This document shows positions 33,675 to 43,368 of a stretch of 64,000 nucleotides of DNA, in pieces; the stretch's first letter is position 1; every line of letters begins with the position of its first letter. Position numbers and translations under genes: made by a program. Source of the stretch: Alphaproteobacteria bacterium (GTDB lineage Bacteria; Pseudomonadota; Alphaproteobacteria; Caulobacterales; Maricaulaceae). Below the pieces are notes generated by a model. The model was not told where the DNA came from, searched no databases, and saw only the letters and a program-made list of their open reading frames with translations. Location: the NCBI GenBank assembly GCA_016124675.1, contig WGNG01000015.1, forward strand, positions 62,001 through 126,000, written 5' to 3'.

Positions 33675-34417
33675 TAGGATGGCACTTTCGGGTCAACGTC
33701 AGTACGAAGCCATTCAACAAATTCCAAATCTTCCTCTTTATACGTCCTTGCCTGATTTTTGTGCGCAGCAATTTTCCGGAGCGCATTAAAATGATGAAGC
33801 CAATCAAGATAGTATTTTGAACCCTTACTGTCTTCCGGACGAGGATTATTAAAAACAGATACGAAGTGATCCCAATTATTCTTCTGCTTGATAACCTCGC
33901 GTATTCCCAGCAAATCAATATAAGCAATCTTCTCACGTCTACGATCAGAGTCATCTGACTGTTGATTGCGAAAGCAATTCTCGCGCACCTTCGGAGACTG
34001 CACCCCAAGTTCGAAGTAGGCTGGTTCACCTGAAGGCAACATGTGCGTGCCGTGGACGATCTTCAACGTTTTGATCGTGAAATTCGTCAATCTCTCCGAG
34101 AGAGAAAGAATAAAATAATTCATATCTTCAATTTCCTGTGATTCTCCTTGCTCCTTCCAGCGAACAAATTCATGAGGTGCAAAACTATTATTTTGCGAAT
34201 AAATTATGTTGATCAAATTGAATCGGTATTCTGTAACGCCGCCCTCACCAAACTTTCTTGAAAATAAATCTAATATTTGTTTGTCGCTGGCCGTTGATAT
34301 AAATTTTGATACAGGCTCAATAAAATTGACCAACTCTTCTATCGCCTTGGATTCTTTGATCGTCGCAAAATCAAGCGCCTTTTTAACCTTTAGAAAGTCA
34401 ATTGCTTCAGAAATCAA
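33674..34417 (-). CDS. HEPN-like protein of a putative defence operon
   Basis: 247 residues, all polar, no membrane segment. The last 90 residues resemble a Swt1/MAE_28990-type HEPN domain, and the sequence RKIAAHK at 214-220 gives the R-x4-H motif that HEPN RNases use for catalysis. The N-terminal 130 residues form a helical domain that I do not recognise. It is directly abutted by the nuclease-DGQHR gene upstream (no gap) and overlaps the methyltransferase by one base. An RNA-cutting abortive effector is plausible, but the assignment is by motif only. Confidence 0.65.
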   Translation of the reverse strand: MISEAIDFLKVKKALDFATIKESKAIEELVNFIEPVSKFISTASDKQILDLFSRKFGEGGVTEYRFNLINIIYSQNNSFAPHEFVRWKEQGESQEIEDMNYFILSLSERLTNFTIKTLKIVHGTHMLPSGEPAYFELGVQSPKVRENCFRNQQSDDSDRRREKIAYIDLLGIREVIKQKNNWDHFVSVFNNPRPEDSKGSKYYLDWLHHFNALRKIAAHKNQARTYKEEDLEFVEWLRTDVDPKVPS

Positions 34418-36025
34418 TTACAAATGAGCGCGAATACCTGGATTTGTTGCAATATAGGCTTTATTTCCCTCCGACCAACGCTTTGGATTGGCGGCCTCTA
34501 TAGACGCAAAATAACCGGCGATAATCTTTGCAGCTCTGTCGATTGTTAGGTCGTCAGTTGCCGCCGAAAGTGGCCCGGGCACTCTGGTGCTCTTGAGTGC
34601 TCGGCCAATTAGTTGAGCTTGGGTAAAGCCTTTCACCACTTCTGATACGGTGAGGTTTTGGGTTGGCTCTGGTGCGACGCCTTCTACTTTGAACCGCCGG
34701 AACAGCGGACTCGTTTTATCCCGATCTAGCTTGCGGACAACTGCGGAAGCGAGCGCCGAAACGGCGGTTTTCGGATCATCATCTCCGAGTCGTAGGTCGG
34801 CGAGCAGGCTAACCAACAAACTTTTAGGTACGCTCTTCTGTTTGCTATTAATGGCGATGAAAAGATTTGCTTCGTTTTCGGCTTGCATTTCTTCAAAAGC
34901 CACAACGATAAGATTGTCGTCTAGTTTATTATCTGAAAGGCCGGAATACCCAAAAAGCCGATGCTGACCGTCGATGATCCAAGCTGATCGATAAACGGAC
35001 GGAAGCTCTATCCATCCAAAAGTAACATTCAGATTGTCGTTCTCTTTATTAGATATTGGACTAAATCGAGGCTTTTTGGAAAAGTTGATAAGTATGTTCG
35101 TGGGAAAATATCCACCACCATTAATGAACTGACCAATTTGCTTTATTCGGCTTTTGCTTACCATTCTTTGATATGCGGGCCGCGCGTCAATTGGATTCAA
35201 TGCTTGGTGGTTGACATATGAGATTTTTAGAAGATCACGAGGCGTTGCGGTGAAGCTATAAAAGGTTTGGCTCCCCAACTTCCCTTTCATCGCGGGCAGC
35301 TTCTTTCCGGCGAGCCCTGGAACTTTCTGGTCACGAAGGAAATCACCAAGAATTTGATATTTTGCAGCTGGCCCCATGTGGCCAATAAAATTGGCAAAAT
35401 ATTGTAATTCATTTTCGGTGACGATTTGTATCGAGGCATCCTCTGCCCGCCTTACGTCTTCGTCTGACCAAATAATGTTTTCCGTTACGTATATCCATAT
35501 GATTTTTGGTTTCGGACGCTCGCCAAATCGGCGATATAATGATGAACGAATATAGGCCTGTAATGCCTGTGTCTCAAGCAAATCTTTTTGAAGTGTTCGA
35601 CGACCGCGTATCTTGCGTGATTTGCACTCAGCGATAATGACGGTTTCTGGATCCTCAGCATAAACATCAATTTGCTTGCTTCCGCGGCTGCCCGATTCGC
35701 GCTCAAACTCGATACAGAAATGTTGACCGTTCATAACGCCATAACCGAGATCAGCAAACAAAGCCCATACGCGGTCCTCCAGCCAGTCTGCATGGGACTT
35801 TGGGCGCCTTACCCTCGCCGATTTTTTGCTTTTGCGTGCAAGGGTCCAACCAGCGGCCTCTGATTGTGAAATATCTGCGAGATGCACCAATTTTTCGTCA
35901 AATGAGCGCTTTCTCAGGCGCATGGCCTTTTTTATTTCGGTGTCACTGGATAGGAGCGGTTCACCAAATTTCGCTGCATCGGTGTCTAACAGGCGTTTGA
36001 TCGGATCGTCTGTCATTTCGGTCAT
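34418..36025 (-). CDS. PD-(D/E)XK nuclease fused to a DGQHR domain
   Basis: 535 residues. An N-terminal restriction-type core has E83 (WLEDRVW), D120 (KQIDVYAED) and E133-C-K135 (IAECKSRK), the PD-(D/E)XK pattern of Mrr-like enzymes. The C-terminal half carries DGQHR at 352-356 (WIIDGQHRLFGY) with NSKQKSVPK later, as in DndB and other DGQHR proteins of the ParB-like fold. DGQHR proteins occur beside DNA phosphorothioation systems, but no dnd genes are here. It is the first gene of the operon with the HEPN-like and Dam-type genes and is AT-rich. Confidence 0.83.
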   Translation of the reverse strand: MTEMTDDPIKRLLDTDAAKFGEPLLSSDTEIKKAMRLRKRSFDEKLVHLADISQSEAAGWTLARKSKKSARVRRPKSHADWLEDRVWALFADLGYGVMNGQHFCIEFERESGSRGSKQIDVYAEDPETVIIAECKSRKIRGRRTLQKDLLETQALQAYIRSSLYRRFGERPKPKIIWIYVTENIIWSDEDVRRAEDASIQIVTENELQYFANFIGHMGPAAKYQILGDFLRDQKVPGLAGKKLPAMKGKLGSQTFYSFTATPRDLLKISYVNHQALNPIDARPAYQRMVSKSRIKQIGQFINGGGYFPTNILINFSKKPRFSPISNKENDNLNVTFGWIELPSVYRSAWIIDGQHRLFGYSGLSDNKLDDNLIVVAFEEMQAENEANLFIAINSKQKSVPKSLLVSLLADLRLGDDDPKTAVSALASAVVRKLDRDKTSPLFRRFKVEGVAPEPTQNLTVSEVVKGFTQAQLIGRALKSTRVPGPLSAATDDLTIDRAAKIIAGYFASIEAANPKRWSEGNKAYIATNPGIRAHL

Positions 36026-36108
36026 TGCGAACCTACAGTTTTACTGATTCGCATTTCGAGTTGATTCACGAGGCTTAGTCAATGCCTTGGCGAGGCTCCC
36101 GACCCCCC

Positions 36109-38304
36109 CTACCCCAACCGCTTAATCTCATCCCTCAGCCGCGCCGCCTCCTCAAACTCCAGATTCGCCGCAGCCTCCCGCATCCGCTTCTCCAGATCCG
36201 CCACCACCGCGCGCAGATTATTGGGCTCGAACGCAGCCTGGCCTTCCGCCACGCCGGCGAGGCGCTTCTGGTCCCGCCCTCTGCCCCTTGCCTTCGGTGA
36301 CCGGCCCTTGGCCGTCTCCTCCATCACGCCCTGGAGCACGTCGGAGACGCCGCGCACCACGGTGGTGGGCGTGATGCCGTGGGCGGTGTTGTGGGCGATC
36401 TGTTTGGTGCGGCGGCGCTCGGTCTCGTCCATGGCGCGCTGCATGGAGCCGGTGATGCGGTCGGCGTAGAGGATGACCATGCTTTCGCTGTTGCGGGCGG
36501 CGCGGCCGATGGTCTGCACGAGGCTGGTTTCAGAGCGCAGGAAGCCCTCCTTGTCGGCGTCGAGAATGCCGACGAGGCCGCATTCGGGGATATCGAGGCC
36601 TTCGCGCAGCAGGTTGATGCCGACCAGGACATCGTATTGCCCGAGGCGCAGGTCGCGGATCAGCTCGATGCGCTCCACCGTGTCGACGTCCGAATGCATG
36701 TAGCGCACTTTCAGCCCCTGCTCGTGCATGTATTCGGTGAGATCCTCGGCCATGCGTTTTGTCAGCGTGGTGATCAGGGTGCGCAGGCCCTTGTCCGCCG
36801 TGGCGCGGGCCTCGGCGATGATGTCGTCCACCTGGCTGAAGCCCCTGGCGGCCACGGGGCGCACCTCCACCGGCGGGTCGATCAGGCCGGTGGGGCGGAT
36901 GACCTGTTCGGTGAAGGCGCCGCCGGTCTGGTTCAGCTCCCATTTGCCGGGCGTGGCGGAGATGTGCAGGGTGGGCGGGCGCATGGCCTCCCATTCCTCG
37001 AATTTGAGGGGGCGGTTATCGAGGCATGAGGGCAGGCGGAAGCCGTGCTCGGCCAGGGTGCGCTTGCGGTTGAAGTCGCCTTTGAACATGGCGCCGAGCT
37101 GCGGGATGGTGACATGGCTCTCGTCCACGAAGACCAGGGCGTTGTCGGGCAGGTATTCGAACAATGTGGGCGGCGGCTCGCCGGGTTTGCGGCCCGTGAG
37201 ATAGCGCGAGTAGTTCTCGATGCCGTTGCAGCTGCCGGTGGCTTCCAGCATCTCGATGTCGAAGGCGGTGCGCTGGGCCAGGCGCTGGGCTTCCAGCAGC
37301 TTGCCATTGGCCTCCATCCAGTCGAGGCGCTCTTTGAGCTCGGCCTTGATGGCGGCGATGGCCTGGTTCAGCGTCGGGCGCGGGGTGACATAGTGGGAGT
37401 TGGCGTAGACGCGGATTTTGTCGAGGCTCGCCTCGGCGCGGCCGTTGAGGGGGTCGAACTCGTCGATGGACTCGATCTCGTCGCCGAAGAAGCTGACGCG
37501 CCAGGCGCGGGTGTCGGCGTGGGCGGGGAAGATTTCCAGCACATCGCCGCGCACGCGAAATGTGCCCCGGCTGAAGGCGGCGTCGTTGCGGGCATATTGC
37601 AACGCGGCGAGCTGGCGCATCACCTCGCGGGGATTTCTCTCCTCCCCCCGCTTCAGGTCGAATACCATGGCGGTATAGGTTTCCACCGAGCCGATGCCGT
37701 AGATACAGCTGACCGAGGCGACAATGATGACATCATCGCGCTCCAGCACTGACCGCGTCGCCGCATGGCGCATCCGGTCAATGGCCTCGTTGATGGACGA
37801 CTCCTTCTCGATAAACGTATCCGTCCGCGCCACATACGCTTCCGGCTGGTAATAATCATAGTATGAAACAAAATACTCAACAGCATTATTTGGGAAAAAA
37901 GATCTGAATTCTCCGTATAGTTGAGCAGCCAAGGTCTTATTGGGCGCCAATATTAAAGCCGGTCTTTGCAGCGTTTCAATAACTTTTGCCATCGTGAACG
38001 TCTTGCCTGACCCGGTCACGCCCAGCAGCACCTGGTCGCGCTCGCCCTGCCGGACGCCCGCGCACAGCTCCGCGATGGCTTCGGGCTGGTCGCCGGCAGG
38101 CTCGTACCCCGCATCCAGCACAAAGGCCTTGCCGCCCTCGGACTTGTCGCGCGCAGCGGGGCGGTGCGGCGTCCAGTTCGCCGGCAGGCTCAGCGGATCG
38201 GATATTCCCGGGGGCAGGGCGCCCGGATCCGCCTCGAACGGCGCCTGGCTCATATCCCCGACGCCGTCGGGCCAAAGCGTGTCGTCTGTCGTGATCCGGG
38301 CCAT
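36109..38304 (-). CDS. uvrB: Excinuclease ABC subunit B
   Basis: 731 residues from the ATG at 38304; an ATG at 38253 is an alternative start. The Walker [14 protein letters not shown], the beta-hairpin [11 protein letters not shown], the helicase motif [10 protein letters not shown] and the C-terminal UVR motif ([16 protein letters not shown]) are all present. UvrB verifies DNA damage and loads UvrC. Between about 37851 and 37991 the coding sequence changes abruptly to AT-rich codons (AGA, TTA, ATA, CTA), unlike the rest of the gene, while the protein stays canonical. Confidence 0.97.
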   Translation of the reverse strand: MARITTDDTLWPDGVGDMSQAPFEADPGALPPGISDPLSLPANWTPHRPAARDKSEGGKAFVLDAGYEPAGDQPEAIAELCAGVRQGERDQVLLGVTGSGKTFTMAKVIETLQRPALILAPNKTLAAQLYGEFRSFFPNNAVEYFVSYYDYYQPEAYVARTDTFIEKESSINEAIDRMRHAATRSVLERDDVIIVASVSCIYGIGSVETYTAMVFDLKRGEERNPREVMRQLAALQYARNDAAFSRGTFRVRGDVLEIFPAHADTRAWRVSFFGDEIESIDEFDPLNGRAEASLDKIRVYANSHYVTPRPTLNQAIAAIKAELKERLDWMEANGKLLEAQRLAQRTAFDIEMLEATGSCNGIENYSRYLTGRKPGEPPPTLFEYLPDNALVFVDESHVTIPQLGAMFKGDFNRKRTLAEHGFRLPSCLDNRPLKFEEWEAMRPPTLHISATPGKWELNQTGGAFTEQVIRPTGLIDPPVEVRPVAARGFSQVDDIIAEARATADKGLRTLITTLTKRMAEDLTEYMHEQGLKVRYMHSDVDTVERIELIRDLRLGQYDVLVGINLLREGLDIPECGLVGILDADKEGFLRSETSLVQTIGRAARNSESMVILYADRITGSMQRAMDETERRRTKQIAHNTAHGITPTTVVRGVSDVLQGVMEETAKGRSPKARGRGRDQKRLAGVAEGQAAFEPNNLRAVVADLEKRMREAAANLEFEEAARLRDEIKRLG

Positions 38305-38409
38305 GCCCGCCAATATGGTCCTGCCCGCCGCGCTTGAACAGACGCGCAAGTGTTGGTTAACCGGGCGGGGGCAGTGTGAGCGCCTCTCCACGTGAGGCGC
38401 GTAACGGCG

Positions 38410-38928
38410 ATGTCAGGCAGTTTCGAACGGATACGGGTCCTGATCCTCGAGGACAACGTGCACATGTCCACGATCCTGCGCACCATCCTGCAGGGCTTCG
38501 GGGTGCGCTCGATCACCGAAACCCGCGACGCCGCAGCGGCGTTCGAAAGCATGCGCAACGCGGGCCCCGATCTGGCGCTGGTCGACTACATGCTGGGCGA
38601 TGTCGACGGGCTGGAGTTCACCCGGCTGATCCGCACCGCCACGGACAGCCCGAACAAATACCTGCCCATCATCATGGTTTCCGGCCATACGGACCGCGCC
38701 CGGGTGATGGAGGCGATCAATGCCGGGGTGAACGAATACCTCGCCAAGCCGGTCCGCCCGGTGGACCTGTATAACCGCCTGGTTTCCATGATCGAACGCC
38801 CCCGCCGCTTCGTGAAGGCGCCCGGCTATTTCGGTCCCGACCGCCGCCGCCGCCAGGACCCGCGCTATGCCGGCCCGATGCGCCGCGCCACGGATGCGGA
38901 GCATGCCGAGGGTGAGGACCAGGCTTAA
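38410..38928 (+). CDS. Single-domain response regulator with short tail
   Basis: 172 residues from the ATG at 38410 ([16 protein letters not shown]). A CheY-like receiver domain has the acidic pocket LEDN, the phospho-acceptor D59 ([10 protein letters not shown]) and the lysine in YLAKPVRP. The tail of about 45 residues is basic and contains [13 protein letters not shown], with no output domain. Such proteins relay phosphate or act by protein contact. Its stop overlaps the convergent lipocalin stop by four bases. Confidence 0.9.
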   Translation: MSGSFERIRVLILEDNVHMSTILRTILQGFGVRSITETRDAAAAFESMRNAGPDLALVDYMLGDVDGLEFTRLIRTATDSPNKYLPIIMVSGHTDRARVMEAINAGVNEYLAKPVRPVDLYNRLVSMIERPRRFVKAPGYFGPDRRRRQDPRYAGPMRRATDAEHAEGEDQA

Positions 38929-39491
38929 CGCCGGTCCTGCGCCGCCGCCGCCTCCCGGTGTTCGGGCCAGACCAGCGCGCTTGTGTCGAACCCCTGCGCC
39001 TCCAGCCGCTCCAGGCGGGCGTCCAGCACGTTCGGGTCCATCTGCGGCGTGCGCGACAGGATCCACAGATAGCGCCCCTCCGGCTCGCTCACGACCGACC
39101 AGTCATAGTCCTCGTCCAGCTCGATCACCCAGTAATCCCCCCAGAACGGACCGAAGAACGACACCTCCAGCTTCGCGCCATTGGAGCCCTCGACCACGCG
39201 CGCGCGGCCGTCCGCCGTCTCCGCCGGGCCGTCCAGCCCGTCGCGAAAGCAGGTGTTGACCACCGAGATCAGCCCGTCCTCGCGCATCGCGTACTGCGCG
39301 GTGACGCCGTCGCACCCGCGCTCGAACCGGCTGTCATAGCGGGCGATCTCGTACCAGAGGCCGAGATAGCGCTCCAGATCAACCGCGTCGACGGTGGTCA
39401 GCGGCGGCGCGTCTGCAGGCCGGCGTTCGGGCTGCGGCGTGCAGGCCCCGAGGGCGAGCAGGGCTGTCAGAAGGAGGAGGGGGCGGGTCAT
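38925..39491 (-). CDS. blc: Bacterial lipocalin, outer-membrane lipoprotein (Blc-like)
   Basis: 188 residues with a lipoprotein signal ending LGAC, then the lipocalin signature YLGLWYEIARYDSRFERGC, GWxxx-type strand breaks and the closing YDWSVVSEPEGRYLWILSRT. Blc proteins bind lipids or lysophospholipids at the outer membrane, often under envelope stress. There is no operon partner; it converges on the response regulator. Confidence 0.93.
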   Translation of the reverse strand: MTRPLLLLTALLALGACTPQPERRPADAPPLTTVDAVDLERYLGLWYEIARYDSRFERGCDGVTAQYAMREDGLISVVNTCFRDGLDGPAETADGRARVVEGSNGAKLEVSFFGPFWGDYWVIELDEDYDWSVVSEPEGRYLWILSRTPQMDPNVLDARLERLEAQGFDTSALVWPEHREAAAAQDRR

Positions 39492-39558
39492 GGTCTGGCT
39501 CCGGGTCTGCAGAAGACGTATCTGACGATAACACGATCAGGCGGGACAGGTTCAGCGC

Positions 39559-40581
39559 TCAGCCCGCCGCCGCCTCCAGCAGGGCCGTGATCTCATCCTC
39601 GCGCGTGCACCAGCTGGCCACGAATCGGGCCGATCCGTCGGGCCAGGCATAGAAGCCTGCGCCGGCGGCCTGCAGTCTCGCGGCCACGCTGCCGTCGAGG
39701 CGTGCAAACACCTCATTGCCGTCCACCGGGTGGGCAAGGCTGACGCCCTCAATCCGGGCGAGCCCGTCAGACAGGCGCCGGGCGGCGCAACTGGCGTCGC
39801 GCGCAAGCGTGAGCCAGAGATCATCGGCAAGCCAGGCGTCCAGCTGGGCGGCGATGTAGCGCATCTTGGGCGCCATGTGGCCGGACCGTTTCTGGCGCGC
39901 CTGCAATGTGGCGAACCGGTCCATGACGGAGGGGAAGAGGATCACCGCCTCCGCCGCCAGCGCGCCGGTCTTGGTGGCGCCCAGGCACAACACGTCCACG
40001 CCCGATTTCCAGGTCAGCTGCGCCGGGCTGCAGCCCAGACCCGCCAGCGCACTGGCGAAGCGCGCCCCGTCCATGTGGATTTTCAACCCTGCCGCGCGAG
40101 CCGGTTCGATCAGCTGCGCTATCTCGTCCAGCGTATAGGCGCAGCCCGCCTCGTTGAGCTGCGACAGGCTCAGCACCGCCGGGGGCGGGGCGTGGACGAA
40201 GTCTGCTGGCCACTGGTTCAGCGCGTCTTCCAGCGCTGACGCGTCGATCTTCGCATGCGCGCCCGGGAGGGGGAGGAGCTTGCCGCCGCCGGTGAAGAAT
40301 TCCGGCGCCCCCCGTTCGTCGCGGTGGATGTGCGCCTCGTCATGGCACAGCACCATGGAATCAGACGGGCACAGCACGGACAGGGCCAGCGCATTGGCCG
40401 CCGTGCCGGACACGGCGAAGACCAGTTTCAGATCGGTCTCGAACAGCTCCTTAAGCCGCGCTTCAACGCGCGCGCTGATGGCGTCCGCGCCATAGCTGGG
40501 CGCAAAGCCCTCATTGGCGCGGGCTATGGCCTCGATCAGGGCGGGATGGGCGGGGGCGGTGGTGTCGGACAGGAAATTCAT
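39559..40581 (-). CDS. ltaE: Low-specificity L-threonine aldolase
   Basis: 340 residues from the ATG at 40581 (MNFLSDTTAPAHPAL). A PLP enzyme of the beta-eliminating lyase family: HIHRDERGAPEF, IHMDGARFASA and the cofactor lysine in LGATKTGALAAEAV. It cleaves threonine or allo-threonine to glycine and acetaldehyde. The 439-residue ORF in the track over-extends 99 codons upstream into the start of the divergent acyl-CoA dehydrogenase gene. Confidence 0.92.
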   Translation of the reverse strand: MNFLSDTTAPAHPALIEAIARANEGFAPSYGADAISARVEARLKELFETDLKLVFAVSGTAANALALSVLCPSDSMVLCHDEAHIHRDERGAPEFFTGGGKLLPLPGAHAKIDASALEDALNQWPADFVHAPPPAVLSLSQLNEAGCAYTLDEIAQLIEPARAAGLKIHMDGARFASALAGLGCSPAQLTWKSGVDVLCLGATKTGALAAEAVILFPSVMDRFATLQARQKRSGHMAPKMRYIAAQLDAWLADDLWLTLARDASCAARRLSDGLARIEGVSLAHPVDGNEVFARLDGSVAARLQAAGAGFYAWPDGSARFVASWCTREDEITALLEAAAG

Positions 40582-40693
40582 GGACGCCAATCGAGCGCGC
40601 CCGGGCGGCGGCGTCAATGCCCCGGCGCGGCGCCGATTGAACCCGCCCCCGCCACCGCTAGAGTGCGGGCGTTCTTTGACCGCAGGAGCCGCC

Positions 40694-41869
40694 ATGCCCG
40701 TATCCGATCCGATCGCCCGCCCGTTCGACACGCCCGAGCGCGAGGCGTTCCGCGAGAGCGTGGAGCGGTTTGTCGCGCGCGAGATCGCGCCCCATGGCGA
40801 TGACTGGGATGAGGCGGGGGATTTCCCATGGACCCTGCATGAAAAGGCCGGCGCGCTGGGCCTGTTCGGGTTTGGCATTGATGCGGACTATGGCGGCGCC
40901 GGGTTCGACGACGCCTTCATGCGGCTCGATGCCGGCATCGCGCTGGGCTATGCGGGCGTGGGCGGGGTGAACGCCTCGCTGGGCGCGCGCAATATCATGA
41001 CGGGGCCCATCGCCCGGCTCGCCCGGGAAGAGGTGAAACGTGCGGTGCTGCCGGGCATCGTGTCAGGCCGGACCGGCGGGGCGCTGGCGATGACCGAGCC
41101 GTCGGGCGGATCGGATCTCGCGCGCCTCAAGACCCGCGCCCGGCGCGACGGCGATCATTGGATCATCGACGGTGAAAAGACCTTCATCACCGGCGGGATG
41201 AAGGCGTCCTGGTTCGTGGTGGGCGCGCGCACGGGCGGGGAGGGGTTTGGCGGGATTTCGCTGTTTCTCGTGCCCCATGATGCGCCGGGATTCACCCGCA
41301 CCGTCATCGCGCGCAAGATGGGCTGGTGGTCATCCGACACCGCCACGCTTCACTTTGATTCCTGCCGGATACCAGCGGATGCACAATTGGGTGAGGAAGG
41401 CAGCTGCCTCCTGGCGATCATGGACAATTTCAATTACGAGCGCCTGGCGCTGGCCGCCGGCTGCCTGGGCATGGCGCGCCGGTGCCTTGATGACGCCGTG
41501 GACTGGGCGCGGGTGCGCGAAACCTTCGGCAAGCCGCTGATCCGCCATCAGGTCATCCGCCACAAGCTCGCCGAAATGAGCGCGCGCATCGATGCGCTGG
41601 ACGGCTATCTGCAAATCCTCGCCGCCGCGATCAATACGGCGCTGGAGACGGGCGCCCCCTTGCCCGCGGCGGGCCTCGCCAAGGCGAAATTCCTGGCCTC
41701 CGGCGTCGCTGAATATTGCGCCAGTGAGGCCATGCAGGTGCTGGGCGGCGCGGGTTATCTGCGCGGCTGCGCGGTGGAGCGCATCTATCGCGAGGTCAAG
41801 GTGATGGCCATTGGCGGCGGATCGGAGGAAATCATGCGCGATCTCGCCGCCCGCCAGATGGGATTATGA
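40694..41869 (+). CDS. Acyl-CoA dehydrogenase
   Basis: 391 residues from the ATG at 40694, with AGGAG upstream. The three-domain ACAD fold is clear: ALAMTEPSGGSDLARLKT, DHWIIDGEKTFITGG for FAD/substrate, and the C-terminal QVLGGAGYLRGCAVERIYREVK with a conserved arginine. It oxidises an acyl-CoA and passes electrons to ETF, and the etfBA genes lie 11 kb away. The chain-length preference cannot be read. Confidence 0.93.
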   Translation: MPVSDPIARPFDTPEREAFRESVERFVAREIAPHGDDWDEAGDFPWTLHEKAGALGLFGFGIDADYGGAGFDDAFMRLDAGIALGYAGVGGVNASLGARNIMTGPIARLAREEVKRAVLPGIVSGRTGGALAMTEPSGGSDLARLKTRARRDGDHWIIDGEKTFITGGMKASWFVVGARTGGEGFGGISLFLVPHDAPGFTRTVIARKMGWWSSDTATLHFDSCRIPADAQLGEEGSCLLAIMDNFNYERLALAAGCLGMARRCLDDAVDWARVRETFGKPLIRHQVIRHKLAEMSARIDALDGYLQILAAAINTALETGAPLPAAGLAKAKFLASGVAEYCASEAMQVLGGAGYLRGCAVERIYREVKVMAIGGGSEEIMRDLAARQMGL

Positions 41870-41894
41870 CGCACGCCGCCGGGGCGTTCCGGGC

Positions 41895-43127
41895 TCAGCG
41901 GCTCGCCCGGGCCGCCATCACGGCGTCATAGGTCTGGCGTCCGGCATAGCCGTCTGCGATCAGGCCGGCATCGGCCTGAAAGCGGCGAAGCGCCGCGCGG
42001 GTATTGGCGCCGACAATGCCGTCTACGCCGCCGGTATCATAGCCCAGCGCGGTGAGCGCGTCCTGCATCTCGCGCGCCTGGCTGCGGGTGATGGGCGGAT
42101 CATCCTGCGGCCAGCCGTCAGGCGGGGTCACGCCCTGGTCCAGGCGCAGCGCCAGATAGGCGACGCCCAGCCCGTAGGCGGTGGAGTTGTTATAGCGCAT
42201 GAGCGCCTCGAAATTGCCGAACGCCAGGAAGGCCGGGCCGCGCGCGCCGGCCGGCAGCACCAGACGCGCCGGGCGGTAAAGATCGTCCGGCGACCATTCG
42301 CCCCCGGCGCGGCGCACCGCGTCGCCTGCCCAGGCGGCGACGGGGCGGCGGGCCGTCTCGCTCCAGCGCGAAAAGTCGTAATCATCCGGCAGCGACACCT
42401 GCACCACCACCGGCGCGCCGGATTCCCAGCCTGCATTGACCAGGAGATTGGCCGCCGAGCCGAGCGCGTCGGCCTCGCTCGCCCAGATATTGCGCCGGCC
42501 GTCGCCATCCATGTCCACGGCGCGTTCCAGATAGGTGGTGGGGATGAACTGGGTCTGGCCCATGGCGCCCGCCCAGCTTCCCTTCAGGTCCTCGCGCGTC
42601 GCATAGCCACGCTCGATCATCTGCGCTGCCGCGATCAGCTGGGCCTCGGCGAAGGCGCGCCGGCGCCCTTCCCAGGCCAGCGTGGCCAGTGAGCGCACCA
42701 CATCGAAATCGCCTTGAATCGCGCCATAAGCGCTTTCCAGCCCCCAGATCGCAGTCAGCACGTGGCGGTCGACGCCAAAGCGCGCCTCCACCTGGTCGAG
42801 CGCATCCCGGTGGCGCGCAGCAGCCCGCTGGCCGCCGGCGGCCCGGTCCGCCGAGGCGGCGCCGGCCAGATACTCCCAGACCGGGCGCACGAATTCAGGC
42901 TGGGTGCGGTCGCGCTCGACAATGCGCAAGTCCGGCGTCAGCCCCTCGAGCATGGTCTCGCGCACCGGCGCGCTCACGCCTTCGGCTTGCAGGCGCCCCG
43001 AGAAATCTTCCAGCCACACGGGGAAGGTCGCCGGATCGGGCATGTCCGCGCTGGCAGGCCCAGCCAGGGCAGCCAGCGCCAGAAGGATCCCGGCAAGGCC
43101 GACCTTTGCACATTGCGACACCGTCAT
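41895..43127 (-). CDS. Lytic murein transglycosylase (MltB-type) with PG-binding domain
   Basis: 410 residues: a signal peptide (GILLALAALAGPASA), the SLT_2/MltB catalytic domain with E131 in IWGLESAYG and GAMGQTQFIPTTYL, and a C-terminal peptidoglycan-binding domain_1 (LTALGYDTGGVDGIVGANTRAALRRFQ). It cleaves glycan strands to 1,6-anhydro-muropeptides in the periplasm. The ATG has GGGGGA upstream. Confidence 0.95.
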   Translation of the reverse strand: MTVSQCAKVGLAGILLALAALAGPASADMPDPATFPVWLEDFSGRLQAEGVSAPVRETMLEGLTPDLRIVERDRTQPEFVRPVWEYLAGAASADRAAGGQRAAARHRDALDQVEARFGVDRHVLTAIWGLESAYGAIQGDFDVVRSLATLAWEGRRRAFAEAQLIAAAQMIERGYATREDLKGSWAGAMGQTQFIPTTYLERAVDMDGDGRRNIWASEADALGSAANLLVNAGWESGAPVVVQVSLPDDYDFSRWSETARRPVAAWAGDAVRRAGGEWSPDDLYRPARLVLPAGARGPAFLAFGNFEALMRYNNSTAYGLGVAYLALRLDQGVTPPDGWPQDDPPITRSQAREMQDALTALGYDTGGVDGIVGANTRAALRRFQADAGLIADGYAGRQTYDAVMAARASR

Positions 43128-43368
43128 GGAATCGTCCCCCCTGCTTGGCCCCCCCGGGCCGACCCCGAGCTTACAGCGGCGGCGCGCTGGCGGCGAGAGG
43201 CGAGGCTCAGCCTCACGCCCATTTAAAGGCCGCCTTTTCGCACCCCCGCCCGTTTACCGGCTGTTCACCGTGCTTCCAAAGCCGGTGTTAACGGCGGGGG
43301 TCTAATCTGGCATCGAGTTTCCTGCCCATAGCCTGCGGCACGGCTGCGGCGGCCACGGAGGAACCGGG

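Noticed and set aside
34418-36025. dnd phosphorothioation locus
   Set aside because: The DGQHR motif recalls DndB, but no dndA, dndC, dndD or dndE gene is present; the neighbours are a HEPN-like protein and an adenine methyltransferase.
38353-38370. GGTTAACC before the response regulator as a CtrA box
   Set aside because: Only a half-site is present; no second TTAA at seven bases.
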